Of a stretch of DNA of 7,082 bases, positions 1 to 6,244 are shown one piece after another; within the stretch, counting starts at the first letter, position 1, and each line of letters begins with the position of its first letter. The DNA comes from Bacilli bacterium (lineage in GTDB: Bacteria; Bacillota_I; Bacilli_A; RF39; UBA660): contig JAQUFI010000062.1 of assembly GCA_028684735.1 (NCBI GenBank), positions 1 to 7,082 of the forward strand, read 5' to 3'. Both the position numbers and the translations under genes were made by a program. The notes below the pieces were generated by a model. The model had not been told where the DNA came from and did not search any database. It saw only the letters and a list, made by a program, of their open reading frames with translations.

Positions 1-25
1 TTTTGTTATAATTTAAAAGACACAT
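1..25 (-). CDS. 5' end of an unidentified gene leaving the left edge (possible transposase)
   Basis: Only the first eight codons are in the window, reading MCLLNYNK with the frame still open at base 1. The start is chosen from a near-perfect Shine-Dalgarno: on the minus strand GGAGG lies 8 bases before the ATG at 25-23. The gene has its own candidate promoter and sits in a long imperfect inverted repeat that can hide its SD and start codon. That arrangement is typical of transposase genes, so a mobile element is my best guess, but eight residues cannot identify a family. A chromosomal gene with a regulated leader is the alternative. Reading left of the window would settle it. Confidence 0.45.
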
Positions 26-89
26 ATTATTTACCTCCAATGTCTAGTTTGCACTTACATTGTACCATAGGTAATTCTATGTGTCTTTT
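15..89 (-). promoter_or_regulatory. Leader hairpin that can sequester SD and start codon
   Basis: Three nested perfect inverted repeats are present: 15-26 with 78-89 (12 bp), 31-36 with 69-74 (6 bp) and 38-43 with 57-62 (6 bp), separated by small bulges and closed by a 13-base loop. In minus-strand RNA the UUACCU segment pairs with AGGUAA of the SD, and the outer arm pairs across the AUG of the gene starting at 25. A transcript entering from upstream (cysE side) would therefore be poorly translated. In plus-strand RNA the same fold ends in eight U and could act as a terminator for anything arriving from the left. The pairing is read directly; the function is inferred. Confidence 0.55.
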
Positions 90-112
90 TTTTGTCCTAA
101 CCGGACACTTAC
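41..112 (-). repeat. Imperfect direct repeat beside the leader, possible element end
   Basis: On the minus strand the segment 112-93 begins GTAAGTG and ends TAGGACA. The segment 58-41 begins with the same GTAAGTG and ends TAGACA, so the two copies share their outer parts and differ in the middle. The outer copy also contains a 5-bp inverted repeat (93-97 with 103-107). Repeated sites near an element end are often transposase-binding sites, and the outer copy could be a terminal inverted repeat. The matching end is not in the window, so this stays a guess. Confidence 0.3.
59..87 (-). promoter_or_regulatory. Candidate promoter for the left-edge gene
   Basis: On the minus strand, AAGACA (87-82, 4 of 6 matches to the -35 consensus) is followed after exactly 17 bases by TACAAT (64-59, 5 of 6 matches to the -10). 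Transcription would begin near base 52, inside the hairpin loop, so the RNA would lack the left-hand masking arms and keep its SD free. Confidence 0.4.
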
Positions 113-143
113 TTTTTCTATTTATATTCTATTATAATATAAC

Positions 144-604
144 TTAAATTATTCTACCTTTGTCCCCCACAACTGTAACGTTATCTGAAATATCATTTAA
201 AACAAGTGTATTGGCTCCTATTTTAACATTATGACCGATTATAACGTTGCCTAACAATTGAGCATTACAACCCACTAAAACATTATTTTTTAAGGTAGGA
301 TGTCTTTTGACTTTATCCTTACCAGTACCACCAAGCGTAACACCATGATAGATTGTACAATTATCTCCAATAATAGCAGTTTCCCCAATCACAACTCCCA
401 TTCCATAATCAATAAATAATCGGTTACCTATTTCTGCTCCTGGATGAATCTCAATACCAGTTAAGAATCTTCCTAGTTGGGATATTAAGCGAGCTATAAA
501 ATATAAATGACATTTATAAAAAAAAGTCCTATACGATGAAAGATATTTCTAGCAGTCGGGTCTAAAGTAGCAATCTTTTTAGCATCTTTGTATAAATTTA
601 TCAT
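144..604 (-). pseudogene. cysE: Serine O-acetyltransferase (CysE), disrupted
   Basis: Intact CysE makes O-acetylserine from serine and acetyl-CoA, the first step of cysteine synthesis. The start is ATG at 604 with SD TGGAG seven bases upstream, giving MINLYKDAKKIATLDPTARNIF, a normal CysE N-terminus. Reading then breaks: that frame stops at 496-494, while the rest of the protein (FFYKCHLYF, GIEIHPGA and the left-handed beta-helix hexapeptide repeats ending GRII) continues in another frame. One extra T in the T8 run (518-525) would rejoin them. Separately, ARNIF runs straight into HRI, omitting about 14 residues that family members carry there (EV-x-L-x-YPG-type helix). In addition the catalytic His of the LDHATG-type motif (E. 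coli H158) is Tyr (FIDYGMG), although the later His of KRHP is kept. Three lesions argue for a true pseudogene rather than one sequencing error. The hexapeptide part alone is open from an ATG at 401. Confidence 0.88.
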
Positions 605-620
605 ACTAACTCCAATTATA

Positions 621-650
621 TATTAAGTATGTGGATATTGATTATGACAA
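621..650 (-). promoter_or_regulatory. Weak candidate promoter for cysE
   Basis: On the minus strand TTGTCA (650-645, 5 of 6 to the -35) is followed after 18 bases by TTAATA (626-621), a modest -10. It lies just after the smpB terminator, where a promoter would be expected. A perfect TATAAT at 620-615 is too close to the SD to serve this start well. Confidence 0.3.
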
Positions 651-666
651 TTATATTTTCCCAATA

Positions 667-688
667 AAAAAACCAATCATGGTTTTTT
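667..688 (-). terminator. Intrinsic terminator after smpB
   Basis: An 8-bp perfect inverted repeat (667-674 with 681-688, AAAAAACC/GGTTTTTT) has a 6-base loop and ends in seven T on the minus strand. It begins within the smpB stop codon (689-687). Only two pairs are G-C, so it is weak thermodynamically but typical for this base composition. The symmetric A and T tracts would let it work in both directions. Confidence 0.6.
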
Positions 689-1133
689 AATTAAAACGTT
701 CTTTGTGCTCTTTTTGTAATTCCCTTTTAATATCTTTTTCTTTAATTGCTTGACGTTTATCATATGTTTTTTTACCTTTAGCCAGTCCTAACAATATTTT
801 AACTTTATTTTTCTTAAAATATAATTTTAGAGGTACTAAAGTATAACCTAAAGTACTAATCTTATTATTTAATTTTAATATTTCTTTTTTATGAAGAAGT
901 AGTTTTCTCGTTCGAGTTTCATCATGATTAAAAATATTACCTTGTTCATAATGACTAATATGCATGTTCAATAAAAAGACTTCACCATTTTTAATAATAG
1001 CATAACTATCTTTAAGATTGGCTGAACCATTTTTTATTGATTTAATTTCTGTTCCTGTTAAAACAATGCCTGTTTCAATTGTTTCTAATATCTCATAATC
1101 ATAACTAGCTTTACGGTTATTTATTTCTATCAT
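687..1133 (-). CDS. smpB: SsrA-binding protein SmpB
   Basis: SmpB binds the tRNA-like part of tmRNA and, with EF-Tu, brings it to the empty A site of stalled ribosomes, releasing them and tagging the unfinished protein for degradation. The protein is 148 residues, near the usual 150-160. Family landmarks in order are NRKASYDYEI near the N-terminus, TGIVLTGTEIKSIKNG (about 22-37), HISHYEQGN (about 58-66), the HDETRTRKLLLHKKEI stretch (about 70-85), GYTLVPLKLYFKKNKVKILLGLA (about 96-118) and the basic tail starting GKKTYDKR. The positively charged C-terminal tail, which in known SmpB enters the mRNA channel, is present. The SD AGGTG precedes ATG 1133 and overlaps the stop region of the capA-like gene, 8 bases away, suggesting coupled translation. 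It is the last gene of the rnr operon. Confidence 0.96.
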   Translation of the reverse strand: MIEINNRKASYDYEILETIETGIVLTGTEIKSIKNGSANLKDSYAIIKNGEVFLLNMHISHYEQGNIFNHDETRTRKLLLHKKEILKLNNKISTLGYTLVPLKLYFKKNKVKILLGLAKGKKTYDKRQAIKEKDIKRELQKEHKERFN

Positions 1134-1141
1134 TTTATCAC

Positions 1142-2275
1142 CTATTCAAAAAAGCCTACTTGAATTCTCTCATCATTCGTATTATTAATTATTTTACTAT
1201 ATTTTTCATAAATAGATTGATAACCATATAACCTGTTATCTGTTAGTTTATTAAATGGAATAACTGCTACTGGTTGCCAACCTGTATAAAAGAGATCTCC
1301 TTTAACATCTGTTATTTCAATTGTAATGTCTTCCCCATCAACTGTTTTATTAACCGTTAAAGCTGCCATTAAGCCAACTCTTTGAGCTTCTGTATTTTGT
1401 CCTGAGATAAAATTACCTAATGAATAAATAACTACAGTATCATCAATAAATTCAATTGGTTGAATAACATGAGGGTGATGCCCAATAATAATATCAACAC
1501 CTAATGATGCCAGATATTCTGCTTGTTGCCTTTGAGTTTTTGTTGGAACATGAGTATATTCAACTCCCCAATGCATTGATACCATTAAAACATCAACTTT
1601 ATCACGGACTCTTTCAATATCTTCTTTTACTTTAGCAGCATCATATACATTTACTAAATATTCTTTCCCATTGGGAATGGCAATACCATTGGTTCCATAA
1701 GTATATCCTAACATCGAGTAAGTAATATTATTTATCTCTTTAATAACTGGTTCATTTCGCTCCTCAAAAGAAGCATAGCTTCCAACTGCAAGAGCATCTT
1801 TGGTTTTCCAAAAATCAACTGAATATAAAGTGGCATTAGCTCCTCTATCTAAAGTATGATTAGTAGCTAAATTAACTAAATTAAACCCCGTATCTAGTAA
1901 GTTTAATCCAATTTCATCAGGTGAATTAAAATTTGGATAAGTGGATACACCAATATTCTTTCCACCAATAACTGTTTCTTGATTATAGAAAGCTAAATCA
2001 AATTTATTAATAATTGGTTTGATATAAGTAAACATCTTTGTAAAATCATAGTTATTATTTCCGACATAAGCTGAATCATAAATACCATTATGAATAAGAG
2101 CATCTCCTACAGCTGCAAGAGAAAAACTATATGTTTTAGGTTCTTCAACAATAGGTGTTTCATCCTTTGGTGTTGGGGTTTTATTTTCCTTAGGTTTTTC
2201 TTGTTTATTAAAACATCCCCCAACCAAAACAAGCATAATGAAGAAAGGTATTATCCATTTGCTTTTTTTAATCAT
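1142..2275 (-). CDS. CapA-family lipoprotein (PGA_cap metallophosphatase-like)
   Basis: This 377-residue protein has a signal peptide (MIKKSK then a hydrophobic stretch) ending in a lipobox LVGGC with the lipidated Cys at 21. A Lys/Pro/Glu/Thr-rich linker (about 22-48) follows, then a CapA domain resembling calcineurin-like phosphatases. Motifs seen are GDALIH (57-62), NQET (98-101), NHTLDRG (139-145), HWG (235-237), GHHPHVIQP (265-273) and YSLGNF (284-289), which carry the expected metal-binding Asp, Asn and His. Relatives include CapA/PgsA of poly-gamma-glutamate capsule synthesis, but many lack a capsule locus. No capB/capC partners are nearby, so the substrate is unknown. I place the start at ATG 2275, because the in-frame GTG at 2284 lies inside the SD AGAGGTG. 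It begins 13 bases after rnr ends and is 8 bases before smpB. Confidence 0.9.
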   Translation of the reverse strand: MIKKSKWIIPFFIMLVLVGGCFNKQEKPKENKTPTPKDETPIVEEPKTYSFSLAAVGDALIHNGIYDSAYVGNNNYDFTKMFTYIKPIINKFDLAFYNQETVIGGKNIGVSTYPNFNSPDEIGLNLLDTGFNLVNLATNHTLDRGANATLYSVDFWKTKDALAVGSYASFEERNEPVIKEINNITYSMLGYTYGTNGIAIPNGKEYLVNVYDAAKVKEDIERVRDKVDVLMVSMHWGVEYTHVPTKTQRQQAEYLASLGVDIIIGHHPHVIQPIEFIDDTVVIYSLGNFISGQNTEAQRVGLMAALTVNKTVDGEDITIEITDVKGDLFYTGWQPVAVIPFNKLTDNRLYGYQSIYEKYSKIINNTNDERIQVGFFE

Positions 2276-2288
2276 ATAACTCACCTCT

Positions 2289-4421
2289 TTATTTTTTTTT
2301 CATTTTAATTTTTTCTTTTTCATTAATTGGTTTCACAAGTTGAAAATCAATTGTACGATTTTCCTTTGATGCTGTTTTAACAATAACTTTAACAACATCG
2401 CCTAAACGATACCCACGTTTATTTTTTTGACCTCTAATCGAAAAAGTAGATTCATCAAAATAATAGTGATCATCAGTTAAATCATCTAATCTAACTAAAC
2501 CTTCTATAAGATTATCAAGTTCAACAAACATCCCAAAACTTAAAACACTACTAATCATACCTTCATATTCTTCTCCAATATGTTTAGACATATATTCTGC
2601 TTTTTTCATATCATCGACTTGACGTTCACATTCAATAGCTGTTCTTTCTCTTTCTGAAGCATGTTGTGTTAAGAAAGGTAATTTGTTATCCCAATAATTA
2701 ATGGTTGTTGGATCTAGTTTATGTTCAAACGTATATAGTCTTAATAAACGATGAACAGTGGTATCAGGATATCTTCTAATTGGCGAAGTAAAATGAGTAT
2801 AACATTTACTAGCGATTCCAAAGTGTCCAATATTTTCTTTATCATATACAGCTTTCTGCATACTTCTCAATAGTAAATTAGATAAAAGATGAAATTCCTT
2901 CTTATCTTTTAAATCATTTAAAATTCCTTGCATAGTTTTTGGTGTAATATCTTTTATTTTACCATTAACTTTATAACCTAAAAATCCAATAAATTTTAAG
3001 AAACTTTGAACTTTTTCTTCATTAGGTTCACCATGAATACGATAAACAAAAGGTAATTCCATAAAATAGATATGGGTAGCTACTGTTTCATTAGCTATAA
3101 TCATAAAATCTTCGATTAAAAGTTCACCTTCACCACGTTCTCTTAAAGTAACATCAATAGCTTCTCCTTTTTCATCGACAATAATCTTTGATTCATCGAT
3201 ATCAAAATCAATAAACCCTCTTATTTCCTTATTCTTACGAATAATATGAGCTAATTCCATCATATTTTGTAAGGTTGGAATAAATGCTTCATATCCTTCT
3301 GGAATTTCATTTTTTTCTAAGATAGCATTAACATGATTATAAGTCATTCTCTTTTTAGAATTGATAACACTCTCATAGATATCATAATTGACAACATTAC
3401 CTTTATGGTCAACTTCCATTTCACAAGTAACAGCTAAACGGTCCACATTACCATTCAATGAACAAATACCATTCGATAATTTATGTGGTAGCATTGGGAT
3501 AACTCGATCAGCCAAATACACACTAGTTCCTCGTTCATAAGCTTCAACATCAATTTTACTACCTTCTTTAACGTAATAACTGACATCAGCAATATGAACA
3601 CCTAATAAATAATTACCATTATCAAGTTTTCTTAAAGAAATAGCATCATCTAAATCCTTAGCATCATCACCATCAATCGTAAAAATCTCTTCATGACGCA
3701 AATCTTTTCTACCAATCATATCTTCTTCTGTTACTGCAATTGGTAACTTTTCAACTTCATCCATGACTTCATCACTAAAGACATCATTGATTCCCATACT
3801 ATTAACGATTGATAAAATATCAACTCCCGGATCATTTTTGTGTCCTAATATTTTTACAACTTCACCTTTATAGTTATTACCTTGTAGTTTATTCATAACT
3901 TTTACTAAGACTTTATGACCATTCATTGCTCCCATTGTCTTATTATCATCAATCTCAATCGTTATTTTGACTTTTTCATTATCTAAATCAATATAACCTT
4001 TTCCACTTTTATAGTAAAATTCACCTACCATTTGTTTTAAATCACGAGCTAAAATTTTAACAATTCGACCTTCTAAGTCAACACCCTTTGGAGAGGTTAT
4101 TTCAATTACTACTTTATCACCATGAATAGCATTTTTCATATTACTTTGAGAAATATAGACATCTTCATTACCCACAATATCAACAAATCCAAACCCTTTT
4201 TTATTAGCTAATAAAGTACCTACTTTCATATGACTATTATTAAACAATAAGTAACTATCCTTTTTTGAACGGTATAATTTTAATTCATCTTCCATTTTGT
4301 TTAAAACTTTTAATAAATCTTTTAATTCATCCGCTGTTTTTAAATTAAAAGCATCATTAATTTCATAAACCGTTAAAGCTTTTTTTGACTTTTTTAAAAG
4401 TTCTAATATTTGTTCTTCCAT
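2289..4421 (-). CDS. rnr: Ribonuclease R, 3'-5' exoribonuclease
   Basis: RNase R degrades RNA processively from the 3' end, including structured RNA, and clears non-stop messages together with SmpB-tmRNA. The 710-residue protein has, in order: a winged-helix segment (about 1-60), a cold-shock/OB region (about 65-115, VGTLLANKKGFGFVDI), a second OB region, the RNB catalytic core (about 245-565) and a C-terminal S1 domain (about 617-694, YEGMISSVLSFGMFVELDN). Catalytic aspartates are in DGDDAKDLDDA: D250, D256, D258 and D259 match the spacing of E. coli D272, D278, D280 and D281. HFTSPIRRYPD (543-553) is the second core signature. The C-terminal basic tail is short (about 15 residues), shorter than in E. 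coli. The start is ATG 4421, preceded by GAGGTG; an in-frame ATG at 4433 lies upstream of that SD and is unlikely. First gene of an rnr, capA-like, smpB operon. Confidence 0.95.
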   Translation of the reverse strand: MEEQILELLKKSKKALTVYEINDAFNLKTADELKDLLKVLNKMEDELKLYRSKKDSYLLFNNSHMKVGTLLANKKGFGFVDIVGNEDVYISQSNMKNAIHGDKVVIEITSPKGVDLEGRIVKILARDLKQMVGEFYYKSGKGYIDLDNEKVKITIEIDDNKTMGAMNGHKVLVKVMNKLQGNNYKGEVVKILGHKNDPGVDILSIVNSMGINDVFSDEVMDEVEKLPIAVTEEDMIGRKDLRHEEIFTIDGDDAKDLDDAISLRKLDNGNYLLGVHIADVSYYVKEGSKIDVEAYERGTSVYLADRVIPMLPHKLSNGICSLNGNVDRLAVTCEMEVDHKGNVVNYDIYESVINSKKRMTYNHVNAILEKNEIPEGYEAFIPTLQNMMELAHIIRKNKEIRGFIDFDIDESKIIVDEKGEAIDVTLRERGEGELLIEDFMIIANETVATHIYFMELPFVYRIHGEPNEEKVQSFLKFIGFLGYKVNGKIKDITPKTMQGILNDLKDKKEFHLLSNLLLRSMQKAVYDKENIGHFGIASKCYTHFTSPIRRYPDTTVHRLLRLYTFEHKLDPTTINYWDNKLPFLTQHASERERTAIECERQVDDMKKAEYMSKHIGEEYEGMISSVLSFGMFVELDNLIEGLVRLDDLTDDHYYFDESTFSIRGQKNKRGYRLGDVVKVIVKTASKENRTIDFQLVKPINEKEKIKMKKK

Positions 4422-4437
4422 ACCACACCTCATTTAT

Positions 4438-4443
4438 ATTATA
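4438..4443 (-). promoter_or_regulatory. Candidate -10 element for rnr
   Basis: A perfect TATAAT lies on the minus strand between the rmuC terminator and the rnr SD, giving a leader of only about 10-20 bases. No good -35 is seen at 16-18 bases, so the assignment rests on the -10 and its position. Confidence 0.4.
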
Positions 4444-4476
4444 AAGCAAAACAAGATAAAAATATAGTCATAAACA

Positions 4477-4506
4477 AAAGAAATATCATTTTTGTGATAT
4501 TTCTTT
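4477..4506 (-). terminator. Intrinsic terminator after rmuC
   Basis: A 12-bp perfect inverted repeat (4477-4488 with 4495-4506) with a 6-base loop lies over the last codons and TGA stop (4488-4486) of rmuC. On the minus strand it is followed by TGTTTATG, so the U tract is broken (TTTCTTTTGTTT) and termination may be partial, letting some transcripts continue into rnr. Confidence 0.6.
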
Positions 4507-5565
4507 AACTTCTTCATTTTCAATTTCAACTTGATTAATTGAAGTAAATCGTTTACTAATCTTATCAGTCGTAATATAGATGTCTTGAGCATCTTTAGAA
4601 ATAGTTTCAATACTACGATATAATTTATCCCAACGAGTACGATACCTTTCAAATTCTTTTGATAATAAATTTAACTCTTGGTGAATAATTGATGCATATT
4701 TATCTCTTTCAATATTCTTTATAATTATTTGAATAGTGGTTAAGGTACTAATTAAAGTGGTTGGTGATGTTAACCAAACCTTCTTCTTATACGAGTAATC
4801 AACTAAATCTTGGTGATATGCATTAACTTCAGCAAAGATAGCTTCTGCTGGTAAGAATAAGATAGCTTGATCACTAGTTACACCATCAATAATATATTTT
4901 GCAGATATGTCATCAATATGTTTTTTCATATCTAATTTAAACATCTTTTCTGATTGTTCCCTTGCTGATTGAGAATTATTTTTATCCACCATTTGTTGAT
5001 AATTTTCAAGGGGAAATTTTGAATCAATCGCAATAACACCTAATGGTTCAGGGGCGAATAAAACACAGTCAACGATTGTTCCATTTCCAAATGAATGTTG
5101 CATACGATATAACTTATCATTATTAGCTCCAAAAATACTACTCATAATATGTCTTAAATTAACCTCACCAAAAGTACCCCTAGCTTTTTTATCCGTAAGA
5201 ATACCTTGAAGTGATACGATATCATTAGAAAGCATATCGATTTTCTTTTGCGCCTCATCTATTTTAGTTATTCTTTCTAAAATAGAGGTGAATGTTTTAT
5301 TGGTTTTTTCAAAATTTTCATCAATTCGTTCACTAACACGATCATTAATTAACCTTAACTTGACTTCTATTCTTTCATTTAAATTATTAAAATCTTCATT
5401 TAAAGTTCGATTAATATCAGTTTTAAAATCCCCTAATTCTTTTACAGTTGTTACTTCTAACTTACTTAATCGCTCCGTAATATTAGTTTCATCAACCCCT
5501 TTAGTTAAAGAAACAACCAATAATATTATAATAACAATTAATAATCCTATTACTACATACTCCAT
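4486..5565 (-). CDS. rmuC: RmuC-family protein (putative DNA recombination limiter)
   Basis: RmuC was found in E. coli as a factor limiting inversions between short repeats. The family core is distantly related to nuclease folds, but its biochemical activity is not firmly established. This 359-residue copy has an N-terminal membrane anchor (about 3-20), a long charged coiled-coil region (about 30-125) and the RmuC core (about 126-315). Recognisable family positions are RGTFGEVNL (129-137), VIAIDSKFPLENY (177-189), AILFLPAEAIFAEV (234-247) and WLTSPTTLISTL (264-275). The start is ATG 5565 behind a perfect AGGAGGT. That SD overlaps the TAG stop of the VTT gene, 9 bases upstream, so the two are almost surely co-transcribed and translationally coupled. 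The last codons double as a terminator stem. Confidence 0.92.
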   Translation of the reverse strand: MEYVVIGLLIVIIILLVVSLTKGVDETNITERLSKLEVTTVKELGDFKTDINRTLNEDFNNLNERIEVKLRLINDRVSERIDENFEKTNKTFTSILERITKIDEAQKKIDMLSNDIVSLQGILTDKKARGTFGEVNLRHIMSSIFGANNDKLYRMQHSFGNGTIVDCVLFAPEPLGVIAIDSKFPLENYQQMVDKNNSQSAREQSEKMFKLDMKKHIDDISAKYIIDGVTSDQAILFLPAEAIFAEVNAYHQDLVDYSYKKKVWLTSPTTLISTLTTIQIIIKNIERDKYASIIHQELNLLSKEFERYRTRWDKLYRSIETISKDAQDIYITTDKISKRFTSINQVEIENEEVKEISQK

Positions 5566-5574
5566 AATAACCTC

Positions 5575-6156
5575 CTATTCAATATTAAATTTCTTATTTA
5601 CAAAAATTGACAAAATATAGGCACCAACTAAAAGTAAGCCTAACTCAATTAAAACTTTAGTATCGGTCATACTTTCAACAAAAGTTGTTCCTATAAAACC
5701 CCAGAAATATACAATCGATATTTTAGAAACAAACATTGCAGCCATAAATTTTCGATAACTTATTTTAGAAAGACCTGCTGCAATATTAATTGAAAAAGCT
5801 GGAGTAAATGGTAAAGCGGCAACTAAAACTAAGGTTGTAAATTTTACATTAGATATATTATTCATTAACATTTTAAGGTTATCCTTATTTTTAATTTTTT
5901 TATATAATGTTTTACTAAATCCTTTTCTAAAAATAATAAATGATAAAAGGCAACCTAAGATAGTACCAATATAGGAAATGATAAAACCAATCACATTTCC
6001 GAAAACAAGCATATTAATAGCAATAAAAACAGCTAGTGGTAAAACTGGTATAATTGATTCAACAACAATCACTCCAACACCTACAAAGATGCCGAGAAAA
6101 GGATTTTGTACTAAAGACTTTAAATTGATAATAATTAATTCAAGTGTTTCTCTCAT
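5575..6156 (-). CDS. VTT-domain (TVP38/DedA-type) membrane protein
   Basis: This is a 193-residue polytopic membrane protein. Hydrophobic stretches are at about 20-55, 56-76, 108-128, 138-160 and 168-186. Family marks are the re-entrant motif VESIIPVLP (32-40) with its Glu and Pro, the glycine-rich GTILGCLLSFIIFRKG (64-79), and ALPFTPAFSINIAAGLSKISYRKF (114-137), matching the second half-repeat of the VTT/SNARE-associated domain. Some DedA/TVP38 relatives act as flippases of undecaprenyl phosphate or phosphatidylethanolamine, but which lipid this one handles, if any, cannot be read here. It looks closer to the YdjX/TVP38 branch than to classical DedA. SD AGGTG lies 4 bases before ATG 6156, and a promoter lies just upstream. 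It leads an operon with rmuC. Confidence 0.87.
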   Translation of the reverse strand: MRETLELIIINLKSLVQNPFLGIFVGVGVIVVESIIPVLPLAVFIAINMLVFGNVIGFIISYIGTILGCLLSFIIFRKGFSKTLYKKIKNKDNLKMLMNNISNVKFTTLVLVAALPFTPAFSINIAAGLSKISYRKFMAAMFVSKISIVYFWGFIGTTFVESMTDTKVLIELGLLLVGAYILSIFVNKKFNIE

Positions 6157-6180
6157 GGTTCACCTACTTGTACTATTATT

Positions 6181-6209
6181 ATTATAATACAATTATGGTT
6201 ATAATACAA
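6181..6209 (-). promoter_or_regulatory. Promoter of the VTT-rmuC operon
   Basis: On the minus strand TTGTAT (6209-6204, 4 of 6 to the -35) is separated by exactly 17 bases from a perfect TATAAT (6186-6181). The predicted start of transcription is near 6174, about 18 bases before the ATG. It sits directly after the rhodanese terminator, supporting independent transcription of this operon. Confidence 0.62.
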
Positions 6210-6212
6210 TTA
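6182..6212. repeat. 14-bp direct repeat, 17-bp period, in the promoter
   Basis: The 14-base word TTATAATACAATTA occurs exactly at 6182-6195 and again at 6199-6212. The 17-base period equals the -35/-10 spacing, so one copy supplies the -35-like TTGTAT and the other most of the -10. It may be a tandem duplication or a two-site operator. Confidence 0.75.
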
Positions 6213-6213
6213 A

Positions 6214-6244
6214 AACAGTAAGACAATTTATTTGTCTTACTGTT
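6214..6244 (-). terminator. Intrinsic terminator after the rhodanese gene
   Basis: A perfect 13-bp inverted repeat (6214-6226 with 6232-6244) with a 5-base loop overlaps the final codons and TAA stop (6239-6237) of the rhodanese gene. On the minus strand the descending arm runs into TTTT. It is the strongest of the three terminators in the window. Confidence 0.78.

Noticed and set aside
122..142. 7-bp inverted repeat after cysE as a terminator
   Set aside because: All pairs are A-T and no T tract follows on the minus strand.
144..401. Free-standing 85-residue hexapeptide acetyltransferase
   Set aside because: The ATG at 401 has no SD, and the DNA upstream clearly encodes the rest of CysE in two frames, so this is a fragment of the pseudogene.
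2090..2308. Plus-strand reading frame of 72 codons rich in Phe and Ile
   Set aside because: It is antisense to the start of the capA-like gene, has no SD and its composition is that expected opposite AT-rich coding DNA.
4419..4433. Upstream ATG start for rnr at 4433 and GTG start for the capA-like gene at 2284
   Set aside because: In both cases the SD (GAGGTG) lies at or after the upstream start codon, so the downstream ATG (4421 and 2275) is the well-placed one.
4434..4652. Minus-strand frame of 72 codons overlapping the end of rmuC
   Set aside because: It lies in another frame of rmuC and the rnr leader, is Leu/Lys/Ile-rich, and has no SD or family signal.
5288..5620. Plus-strand reading frame of 110 codons
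   Set aside because: It lies opposite the N-terminal part of rmuC, whose motifs and perfect SD are convincing; the antisense protein is Ser/Leu/Ile-rich with no motif.
5978..6187. Plus-strand reading frame of 69 codons
   Set aside because: It is antisense to the VTT gene and its promoter, with no SD or recognisable domain.
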